A DNA stretch of 64,000 nt from the NCBI RefSeq assembly GCF_004355225.1, contig NZ_CP037933.1, positions 3,162,001 to 3,226,000 on the forward strand, given 5' to 3'. Made by a program: the position numbers and the translations under genes. The notes beneath the pieces were generated by a model, which did no database searches, was not told where the DNA came from, and was given only the letters and a program-made list of their open reading frames with translations. The first letter of the stretch is position 1. Every line of letters begins with the position of its first letter. This DNA is from Flavobacterium nackdongense. GTDB taxonomy: Bacteria > Bacteroidota > Bacteroidia > Flavobacteriales > Flavobacteriaceae. This document shows positions 47,567 through 55,540 of this stretch, one piece after another.

Positions 47567-49969
47567 ATGAACACCAATTTCATGTCGGAAGACGATCAAA
47601 ACGAAGATTTCAATATTCGAGAAACTTTAGAAAAGTATTTAAGTCATTGGCAATGGTTTGCCTTAGGTGCTTTCCTTTGTTTGGCTATATCCTATGTTTA
47701 TTTGCGTTATTCCACTCCGCAATACCAAGCGAGTACCACTATTTTGGTTAAAGATGAGAAAAAGGGAGGTATGCTTTCTGAATTGTCTGCTTTCTCGGAT
47801 ATGGGACTGGGCAATGCCTTGAAAAACAATGTGGATAATGAGATTGAAATTTTGAAATCGAGATCTTTGGTTGAAAATACGGTTAAGAATTTGAAATTGA
47901 ATGTGGTGCTGATTAAGCATGGTAATATTGCCAGCGCAGAAACCTTCAGGGATGGACCTATTGATGTCGATTTTATTACTATTAAACCCGAATTTTACAA
48001 AAGTAAAATGCTTTTGGAGTTTATTGAGGTCAGCTCGGATCGCTTTAGTTTGGAAAGCAAATTAACTTCGGAGGCGGTTCCCACACTTCCAAAAGATAAA
48101 AAAGAATATGGGTATGGTGAAATTATTCCGACTGCCATTGGGGATTTGGTTGTTAGCAAACCAATTCTTCTCAAAAATGCTGTGCAAGATCGTTATCAAT
48201 CTATAGATATCAGAGTTAGCCCGCTTGATGCTGTGGTAGCGAGTTATTTGAGTCGGCTTAAAGTGAACCCGGTCAGTAAGACGAGTAGTGTGGTTGAAAT
48301 TTCGATTACCGACCCTATAGTCAAGCGTGCTGAGGTTTTTTTAGACAAATTGATTCAAATTTATAATGATGCGGCAGCGGCTGATAAGAATTTTATTTCT
48401 GAAAACACTTCAAAGTTTATCAAGGAGCGATTGGTTTTGATTACCAAAGAGCTTGATGGCGTTGAGCAAAATGTCGAAAGCTTTAAACAATCGAACAGTC
48501 TTACCGATATCGAGTCGGAAGCGGAATTGTTTATTGCTGGTTCGAACGAGTACAATAAAAAAAGTGTAGAGAATGAAATTCAGCTGAATGTGGTGGCTTC
48601 GATGCTGGACTTTTTGAAAAAAAGTACGACTGCTGATTTGTTGCCTGCCAATATTATTTCGGAGAAAGGGGAGGCTTCGGAATTAATCAGTTCCTACAAT
48701 CAATTGGTATTGGAACGCAATCGTATCCTGAAATCGGCTACAGTTGCCAATCCTACGGTGGTGGCTTTAGACCAACAGATTTTGTCGCTGAAAGCGAATG
48801 TTGGGGAGAGTTTGAGACGAATGCAATCCAGTTTGACGATTCAGAAAAGGAATTTGAAAAATCAGGAAGGGCTATTGGATTCTAAAATAGGTAAAATACC
48901 TGTTCAAGAACGTCAGTTTCGGGTCATTGCTCGCCAACAGAAAGTCAAAGAGGAATTGTATCTGTATTTGATGGAGAAACGGGAGGAGACGGCCATTTCA
49001 TTGGCGGCTACAGCGCCTAATGCTCGGGTTATTGATGCGGCGAAAGCTGCTATTAGTCCTGTTTCACCAAAGAAGAATATTATTTATTTGGCGGCTCTTT
49101 TGTTGGGAATACTAATTCCTTTTGGTATTTTGTATGTAAAAGATCTGTTGGACACCAAAGTCAAAAGCCGTTTTGATATTACAGATAAGTTTAGTATTCC
49201 GTTCTTGGGTGATATTCCAAGATCCTCGACTCCTAATGAAATTATCGATACCACCAGCCGAACTAGTACGGCAGAAGCGTTGCGTATCGTACGAGCCAAC
49301 CTTGACTATATGTTGACCCAGGTAGCCGACGGCCAAGCCAAAAGTATTTTTGTTACTTCAACCATTCCAGGCGAGGGAAAAACCTTTTTATCGGTTAATA
49401 TGGCTAGTATTTTTGCGCATGCAGGAAAAAAAGTCCTGTTAGTAGGGATGGATATTCGAAAACCTAAACTAAATGAATATGTTGGCATCACTGATCCGAA
49501 AGGATTGACCGATTATTTATCGGCCAAGAATGTCGTCATTGCAGATTATATCAATCAAATGCAAGGATACGAAGCTTTTGACGTGCTGTTGGGAGGGGTT
49601 ATTCCGCCCAATCCAACGGAGTTGCTGATGAGTAGAAAAGTGGATGAATTGTTTGCCCAATTGAAGAAAGAATACGATTATATCATTGTTGACACTGCGC
49701 CAGTAAGTTTGGTGTCGGATACTATGATTATTGCCAAACATGCCGATACCTTTGCGTATGTGGTACGAGCTAATTATTTGGATAAACGCATGTTGGCTCT
49801 GCCCGATATTTTGCATCGAGAGCATAAATTACCCAATATGGCCTTTATTTTGAATGACACAGCTGTTAGTAAGGGCTATGGCTACGGCGGTTACGGTTAC
49901 GGCGGTTACGGTTATGGCGGGGTTGAAAAAAAGAAAAAACCTTGGTATAAGACCATTTTTAAGAAATAG
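47567..49969 (+). CDS. Polysaccharide co-polymerase / BY-kinase (Wzc-like), copy 1
   Basis: 800 aa. N-terminal Wzz domain with a first TM helix near 33-51, a long coiled-coil periplasmic part and a second TM near 500-520. A cytoplasmic tyrosine kinase follows: Walker A TIPGEGKTF, A' GMDIRKPKL, Walker B YIIVDTAP. The C-terminal Tyr/Gly cluster (GYGYGGYGYGGYGYGG) is the autophosphorylation tail. It controls chain length and export together with copy-1 OPX. Confidence 0.95.
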   Translation: MNTNFMSEDDQNEDFNIRETLEKYLSHWQWFALGAFLCLAISYVYLRYSTPQYQASTTILVKDEKKGGMLSELSAFSDMGLGNALKNNVDNEIEILKSRSLVENTVKNLKLNVVLIKHGNIASAETFRDGPIDVDFITIKPEFYKSKMLLEFIEVSSDRFSLESKLTSEAVPTLPKDKKEYGYGEIIPTAIGDLVVSKPILLKNAVQDRYQSIDIRVSPLDAVVASYLSRLKVNPVSKTSSVVEISITDPIVKRAEVFLDKLIQIYNDAAAADKNFISENTSKFIKERLVLITKELDGVEQNVESFKQSNSLTDIESEAELFIAGSNEYNKKSVENEIQLNVVASMLDFLKKSTTADLLPANIISEKGEASELISSYNQLVLERNRILKSATVANPTVVALDQQILSLKANVGESLRRMQSSLTIQKRNLKNQEGLLDSKIGKIPVQERQFRVIARQQKVKEELYLYLMEKREETAISLAATAPNARVIDAAKAAISPVSPKKNIIYLAALLLGILIPFGILYVKDLLDTKVKSRFDITDKFSIPFLGDIPRSSTPNEIIDTTSRTSTAEALRIVRANLDYMLTQVADGQAKSIFVTSTIPGEGKTFLSVNMASIFAHAGKKVLLVGMDIRKPKLNEYVGITDPKGLTDYLSAKNVVIADYINQMQGYEAFDVLLGGVIPPNPTELLMSRKVDELFAQLKKEYDYIIVDTAPVSLVSDTMIIAKHADTFAYVVRANYLDKRMLALPDILHREHKLPNMAFILNDTAVSKGYGYGGYGYGGYGYGGVEKKKKPWYKTIFKK

Positions 49970-49972
49970 GAA

Positions 49973-49997
49973 AGAGAGGCGAAAGCCTCTTTTTTTG
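49973..49997 (+). terminator. Intrinsic terminator after first export operon
   Basis: Stem AGAGGC, GAAA tetraloop, GCCTCT, then seven Ts. Stable and directly behind the stop codon. Confidence 0.88.
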
Positions 49998-51182
49998 TGC
50001 CCCCTAACCCCCAAAAGGGGGAACTTGGAATGGAGAGGTTGGCAGTTATCTGTTGTGGGTTGTGAGTTGTGTCCTTCGGCAGGCTCAGGATGACAAGTGG
50101 AAGTACGATATTAGAAGTACAAGTTACAATATTAGAGGTACGATATACGATATTTGAGATTTGAGATTAGAAGTTTGTCCTTCGGCAGGCTCAGGATGAC
50201 AATTGGAAGTACGATATTAGAAGTACAAGTTACAATATTAGAGGTACGATATACGATATTTGAGATTTCAGATTGGAGATTAGAAGTTGTCCTTCGGCAG
50301 GCTCAGGATGACAAGTGGAAGTACGATATTAGAAGTACAAGTTACAATATTAGAGGTACGATATACGATATTTGAGATTTGAGATTAGAAGTTGTCCTTC
50401 GACAGGCTCAGGATGACAAGTGGAAGTACGATATTAGAAGTACAAGTTACAATATTAGAGGTACGATATACGATATTTGAGATTTCAGATTGGAGATTAG
50501 AAGTTGTCCTTCGACAGGCTCAGGATGACAAGTGGAAGTACGATATTAGAAGTACAAGTTACAATATTAGAGGTACGATATACGATATTTGAGATTTGAG
50601 ATTAGAAGTTTGTCCTTCGGCAGGCTCAGGATGACAGCGTTGTAGGGGTATTGGTTAATCGGTTAACTGGTTAGGTGTTTTGGGTTGTAAGTTGTGTCCT
50701 TCGACAGGTTCAGGATGACAGCGTTGTAGGGGTATTGGTTAATCGGTTAACTGGTTAGGTGTTTTGGGTTGTAAGTTGTGTCCTTCGACAGGTTCAGGAT
50801 GACAGAACAAGGAAAATTTTATTAAAAGCGGTTCTCGATACATTTTTTGTTCCGTTACTCTCCACAAAAAACACTCGAACAGACGTGCAATTGACTATAT
50901 CCTCAACCAGCACGTCTCTTCTTTGTTTTTTATAGTAATGCCACAGTTTTGACTATTTAAAATTGTATCGAGAAGCATTGTGCTTTGTATGGTTCTCGAT
51001 ACAATTTTTAAAGCATTAGGCTTTTGCTATTAATTAAAAATGTATCCAATTTTTAAAAGCACTCCTGACGGCTATGGTCATTTCACCCAATGGGTTTTAT
51101 TTAGTAATTTTTTTTCAACCCGATTCCCTTTTTTCCTAACCAATTAACCGATTCACCGATTCCCCTTTTCTAAACAAATTAC
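49998..51182. other. Repeat island before recR
   Basis: About 1.2 kb without a supported gene. A C5AAAAG5 hairpin repeat at 49997-50022, a higher-order tandem array (50071-50800), two ~84-bp units with GTTGTAGGGGTATTGG, then AT-rich sequence with GGTTCTCGATACA fragments and a single MITE-like end near 51082. Confidence 0.7.
50071..50800. repeat. Alternating 105/112-bp tandem array
   Basis: GTCCTTCGGCAGGCTCAGG landmarks occur at 50071, 50177, 50289, 50394, 50506 and 50612 (steps 106, 112, 105, 112, 106). The longer units carry an additional 7 bp (TTCAGATTGGAGATT versus TTGAGATT). Two ~84-bp units follow. Confidence 0.88.
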
Positions 51183-51190
51183 TACCTTTG
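51183..51190 (+). promoter_or_regulatory. recR -7 box, nearly touching the start codon
   Basis: TACCTTTG ends only 5 bases before the ATG at 51196, so a transcript from it would have essentially no 5' leader. Confidence 0.5.
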
Positions 51191-51195
51191 CCTCT

Positions 51196-51813
51196 ATGGA
51201 ATTTTCGTCAAAACTTTTAGAGAAAGCTGTCAATGAAATGGCGCAATTGCCTGGAATCGGAAAGCGAACCGCTTTGCGATTGGTGCTGCATTTATTAAAA
51301 CAGCCCAAGGAACGAACTTCTTTTTTGTCGCAAGCTTTGACCACGATGCGTGAGGAGGTGCAGTATTGTAGTAGTTGTCATAATATATCCGATACGGCCT
51401 TGTGTGCTATTTGTGCGAATCCCAAAAGGGAGCATCAGCTTGTTTGTGTTGTCGAAGACATTCGCGACGTGATGGCCATCGAAAACACAGGACAATTTCG
51501 AGGGATATATCACGTTTTAGGAGGGAAGATATCGCCAATCGATGGGGTAGGTCCCAGTCAGTTGAACATTAGTTCGCTGGTCGAAAAAGTGAAATTGGGT
51601 GGCGTAGAAGAAATTATTTTTGCGCTAAGCTCCACTATGGAAGGTGATACGACCAATTTTTACATCTACAAGCAAATAGCCGACAGTGGTATTCTTACTT
51701 CAACGATTGCACGCGGCATCTCGGTGGGTGATGAATTGGAATATGCCGATGAGGTCACTTTGGGGAGAAGTATTGTGCAAAGGGTGCCTTTTGAGAAGAG
51801 TTTACGAGGTTAG
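51196..51813 (+). CDS. recR: Recombination mediator protein RecR
   Basis: Loads RecA with RecF/RecO during gap repair. 205 aa, standard. Helix-hairpin-helix [19 protein letters not shown], zinc-finger [16 protein letters not shown] (four Cys), Toprim region [27 protein letters not shown] and [14 protein letters not shown]. The start at 51196 gives the normal N-terminus. A housekeeping gene placed between two polysaccharide export operons and inside repeat islands. Confidence 0.96.
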   Translation: MEFSSKLLEKAVNEMAQLPGIGKRTALRLVLHLLKQPKERTSFLSQALTTMREEVQYCSSCHNISDTALCAICANPKREHQLVCVVEDIRDVMAIENTGQFRGIYHVLGGKISPIDGVGPSQLNISSLVEKVKLGGVEEIIFALSSTMEGDTTNFYIYKQIADSGILTSTIARGISVGDELEYADEVTLGRSIVQRVPFEKSLRG

Positions 51814-52610
51814 AAGTGGGAAGTGGGGAGTACGATATACGATATTAGAAGTACGAAGTTTGCAGGTTGCAGGTTGCAGGTTGCAGGTTGCAGTTGACAG
51901 GTTGCAGGAGGAGTTTAAAGTTTAAAGTTGTTGATAAACGTAAGTAGGAATCTTTTGCGTTGGAAGTGGGGAGTTGGGAGATGGAAGTACGATATACGAT
52001 ATTAGAAGTACGAAGTTTGCAGGTTGCAGTTTACAGGTTGCAGTTTACAGGTTGCAGGAGGAGTTTAGAGTTTAAAGTTGTTTCAGGTTGTTGATAAACG
52101 TAAGTAGGTGTCCTTTGCGTTGGAAGTGGGGAGTTGGGAGATGGAAGTACGATATACGATATTAGAAGTACGAAGTTTGCAGGTTGCAGGTTGCAGGTTG
52201 CAGGAGGAGTTTAGAGTTTAAAGTTGTTTCAGGTTGTTGATAAACGTGAGTAGGAATCTTTTGCGTTGGAAGTGGGGAGTTGGGAGATGGAAGTACGATA
52301 TACGATATTAGAAGTACGAAGTTTGCAGTTTACAGGTTGCAGGTTGCAGGAGGAGTTTAGAGTTTAAAGTTTAAAGTTGTTTAAGGTTGTTGATAAACGT
52401 AAGTAGGTATCCTTTGCGTTGGAAGTGGGGAGTTGGGAGATGGAAGTACGATATACGATATTAGAAGTACGAAGTTTGCAGGTTGCAGTTTACAGGTTGC
52501 AGGTTGCAGGAGGAGTTTAGAGTTTAAAGTTTAAAGTTGTTTAAGGTTGTTGATAAACGTAAGTAGGTATCCTTTGCGTTGGAAGTGGGGAGTTGGGAGA
52601 TGGAAGTGGG
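51814..52610. repeat. 146+7n bp tandem array, left of Fic gene
   Basis: Landmark GCGTTGGAAGTGGGGAG recurs at 51957, 52117, 52263, 52416 and 52576 (steps 160, 146, 153, 160). Each unit has GGTTGCA heptamers, GGAGGAGTTTA, GTTGATAAACGT and CGATATACGATATTAG. Step differences are multiples of 7. Confidence 0.9.
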
Positions 52611-52680
52611 TTGTTAAGACAAAAACGGAATACGATTTTGAATGTGATTGGAGGCAATTAGGCTTGCGATTAAAAAGATA

Positions 52681-52756
52681 TTCAGCTCGATTTTGTTTGT
52701 TATTTGGCTCAAAAAACATATTTTTGAGCTGAATTATCTGTATATTTGAGCCGAAT
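52681..52756 (+). promoter_or_regulatory. Four-half-site dyad operator and promoter before Fic gene
   Basis: Half-sites TTCAGCTC (52681) and TTGGCTCAAA (52704) are inverted relative to TTTGAGCTGAAT (52723) and TTTGAGCCGAAT (52745). Both pairs are spaced 22 bp and all four are symmetric about base 52718. The last half-site overlaps the -7 box TATATTTG (52741-52748). A repressor or autoregulator site is likely. Confidence 0.65.
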
Positions 52757-52770
52757 AAATATTTTGTAAG

Positions 52771-53808
52771 ATGAAAGTAGATAGCAATAGTGCTGTTTTA
52801 GAATTTATCAGAAATAATCCTAATTGTTCTTCAATGGATATTTTTGAAAAAGCCAATACTTCTTTGGGGCTTGCCACTATCAAGCGAATTTTACAAAAAA
52901 ATGTTGGGTTAGGCTATTTGCAGGTTGCAGGGAAAGCTAAAAATACACGTTACAGCATTGGTTCCTATTTCCAGTTTTTATACCCAATTGACATAGATGA
53001 TTATTTCAAAAAAGAGATTGATGAACGGAATAGCAACACTGTTTTTAATTATCAGGTGTTTGAATTTTTCAAAAATTGTACTGTTTTTGAACAGGAAGAG
53101 TTAGATAGACTGAATGTTCTTCAAGATCAATTTGCTAAAAACACGAAACATTTAACGGACCTAGAATATCATAGTGAGTTAGAGCGTCTGGCCATTGACT
53201 TGAGTTGGAAGTCCTCACAAATAGAAGGCAATACCTATTCATTATTAGAAACAGAGCGATTGTTGAAAGACAAAGAAACCGCTTCTGGAAAAACAAAAGA
53301 GGAAGCTATAATGCTTTTGAATCACAAAGAAGCCATTGATTTTATTGTAGTAAACCCTGATTATTTAGAAACGCTAACGGTTTCGAAATTAGAAAATATT
53401 CACAGTTTGTTGATCAAGGATTTGAATGTAGATAAAAACATCAGAAAAAGAAGAGTGGGTATTACAGGAACAAATTATCGGCCTATTGATAATGAATTTC
53501 AAATACGAGAAGCTTTAGAAATGATGTGTGGCATTATAAATACAGAAACCAATGTTTTTATAAAATCCTTGTATACACTTGTTTTGTTATCGTATATTCA
53601 AGCATTCAATGATGGGAACAAGCGTACAGCGAGAATTGTAAGTAATGCTATTTTGTTAAGTAAAAAGTATTGCCCTATTTCTTTTAGAACAGTAGATACC
53701 TTAGTTTACAAAAAAGCAATGCTAGTTTTTTACGAACAGAACAATATATATCCTTTCAAAAAGATTTTTATCGAGCAATTTGATTTTGCAGTGAAACATT
53801 ATTTTTGA
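52771..53808 (+). CDS. Fic-domain protein with N-terminal winged helix, catalytic His replaced
   Basis: 345 aa. Residues 1-70 form a winged-helix-like part (LATIKRILQKNVGLGYLQVAG). An inhibitory-helix motif S-x-x-x-E-G-N is at 148-154 (SSQIEGN) and the Fic loop at 276-288 reads IQAFNDGNKRTAR. Fic AMP-transferases normally have His where this has Gln277, and often GNGR where this has GNKR. The rest of the loop (F279, D281, N283, R285, R288) is kept. Either activity is altered or lost, or this is a subfamily trait. No partner antitoxin gene is adjacent; the nearby operator suggests autoregulation through the winged helix. The gene lies inside a tandem repeat array. Confidence 0.85.
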   Translation: MKVDSNSAVLEFIRNNPNCSSMDIFEKANTSLGLATIKRILQKNVGLGYLQVAGKAKNTRYSIGSYFQFLYPIDIDDYFKKEIDERNSNTVFNYQVFEFFKNCTVFEQEELDRLNVLQDQFAKNTKHLTDLEYHSELERLAIDLSWKSSQIEGNTYSLLETERLLKDKETASGKTKEEAIMLLNHKEAIDFIVVNPDYLETLTVSKLENIHSLLIKDLNVDKNIRKRRVGITGTNYRPIDNEFQIREALEMMCGIINTETNVFIKSLYTLVLLSYIQAFNDGNKRTARIVSNAILLSKKYCPISFRTVDTLVYKKAMLVFYEQNNIYPFKKIFIEQFDFAVKHYF

Positions 53809-53829
53809 AATTAGGTTGCCATTGATAGG

Positions 53830-54545
53830 TTGGAAGTTGGAAGTTAGAAGAGGGAAGTACGATATACGATATTAGAAGTACGAAGTTTGCAGTTTGCAGG
53901 TTGCAGTTTACAGGTTGCAGGAGGAGTTTAGAGTTTAAAGTTGTTTCAGGTTGTCGATAAACGTGAGTAGGTGTCCTTTGCGTTGGAAGTGGGGAGTTGG
54001 GAGATGGAAGTACGATATACGATATTAGAAGTGCGAAGTTTGCAGTTTACAGGTTGCAGGTTGCAGGAGGAGTTTAGAGTTTAAAGTTGTTTCAGGTTGT
54101 TGATAAACGTGAGTAGGAATCTTTTGCGTTGGAAGTGGGGAGTTGGGAGATGGAAGTACGATATACGATATTAGAAGTGCGAAGTTTACAGGTTGCAGGT
54201 TGCAGGTTGCAGGTTGCAGGAGGAGTTTAAAGTTTAAAGTTGTTGATAAACGTAAGTAGGAATCTTTTGCGTTGGAAGTGGGGAGTTGGGAGATGGAAGT
54301 ACGATATACGATATTAGAAGTACGAAGTTTGCAGGTTGCAGGTTGCAGGCTGACAGGTTGCAGGAGGAGTTTAAAGTTTAGAGTTTAAAGTTGTTTCAGG
54401 TTGTTGATAAACGTGAGTAGGAATCTTTTGCGTTGGAAGTGGGGAGTTGGGAGATGGAAGTACGATATACGATATTAGAAGTACGAAGTTTGCAGGTTGC
54501 AGGCTGACAGGTTGCAGGAGGAAGTATGATATACGAAATTAGAAG
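53830..54545. repeat. 146+7n bp tandem array, right of Fic gene
   Basis: Same unit as 51814-52610, with the landmark at 53980, 54126, 54269 and 54430 (steps 146, 143, 161). So the Fic gene with its operator interrupts one array of about nine units. Confidence 0.9.
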
Positions 54546-54691
54546 CACGAAGAACGAAGTTAAAAGTGGGGAGCGGGGAGTTGGAAGTGGGGAGATGGGA
54601 GATGGAAGAGGCCCTTTATGAGGCTCAGGGGGGTATAGGGCTAAGATTGTGAAATTTGCTCATAAATTTGCTATTGAAATTGCGCTTGAAG

Positions 54692-54722
54692 TTTGCTGTT
54701 GAAAAATGAAACCTTATATTTG
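54692..54722 (+). promoter_or_regulatory. Canonical promoter for second export operon
   Basis: TTTG (54692-54695), 19-bp spacer, TATATTTG (54715-54722): the consensus Bacteroidota promoter with ideal spacing, 17 bp before the ATG. Confidence 0.8.
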
Positions 54723-54739
54723 TTACCTAAAATGTGATA

Positions 54740-55528
54740 ATGAACAAATCCATATGCTATATATTGCTGGGAATTAGTATTTTTTTTACTTCTTGTATTC
54801 CTACCAAAGATCTTATATACCTTCAGAATAAAAATGGAACTGCGGCAGAGGCCACTATTTCTGAGGTCATGTTGAAGCCTTATCGACTGCAAGTCAATGA
54901 TGTGCTGAGTATTACCATCAAGGCAGATGATCCGAAATTGGTCTCTATTTTCAATCCTACTAATAAAGGCGAGACCGATAACGTGGGGTCGTCCTTGTAT
55001 TTTTCGGGATACACCGTCGATGATCATGGCATGATTCGCATTCCGGTTTTGGGTGAGATTACCGCTATTGGTTACACGGTCGACGAGTTACGATTGAAAA
55101 TTGAGCAAAAACTTTTGGATGATTATTTCAAAAAAGAAGCTAATATTTTCGTCATTGTTCGCTTGGCGGGTTTCAAATATACCATTAATGGCGAGGTAGG
55201 AAGCACTGGGACGAAATTTCTATTTCAAGACCATGTCAATATCATGGAAGCGATAGCCAATTCGGGCGATATTACAATTACTGGCGATCGAAAAGCCGTG
55301 ACTATTATTCGGCAAACTCCCACCGGAACCGAGATGCACGATATTGATCTTACCGATATCAACGTGATGAAATCTCCTTATTATAATTTGCAGCCCAATG
55401 ATTTTGTTTATGTAAAGCCGCTCAAGCAAAAAACTTGGGGAACTGGGAAGACTGGGATAGAATCGTTGTCTACCATTATTACACTGATTTCATTAGTGAC
55501 TACTACCTTAGTGCTTTTACAATTATAA
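54740..55528 (+). CDS. Polysaccharide export lipoprotein (Wza/OPX family), copy 2
   Basis: 262 aa from ATG at 54740 (a GTG two codons earlier is possible). Lipoprotein signal ends in FFTSCIP. Mature start TKDLIYLQNKNG, poly_export region YRLQVNDVLSITI, SLBB-like YTINGEVGSTGT and a C-terminal helix. Same plan as copy 1 with low overall identity, so an old duplication or separate import. The cognate kinase follows after 12 bp. Confidence 0.9.
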   Translation: MNKSICYILLGISIFFTSCIPTKDLIYLQNKNGTAAEATISEVMLKPYRLQVNDVLSITIKADDPKLVSIFNPTNKGETDNVGSSLYFSGYTVDDHGMIRIPVLGEITAIGYTVDELRLKIEQKLLDDYFKKEANIFVIVRLAGFKYTINGEVGSTGTKFLFQDHVNIMEAIANSGDITITGDRKAVTIIRQTPTGTEMHDIDLTDINVMKSPYYNLQPNDFVYVKPLKQKTWGTGKTGIESLSTIITLISLVTTTLVLLQL

Positions 55529-55540
55529 TACTATTCAAAA

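Noticed and set aside
50154..50592. Two open frames of 66-73 codons with repeated sequence
   Set aside because: They follow the ~105/112-bp tandem array and duplicate each other; no protein features.
52913..52932. Repeat word TTTGCAGGTTGCAGGG inside the Fic gene
   Set aside because: It encodes the conserved GYLQVAG of the winged helix, so the match to the flanking repeat is probably chance.
52771..53808. Fic toxin-antitoxin pair
   Set aside because: No small antitoxin gene adjoins; the inhibitory motif is inside the same protein.
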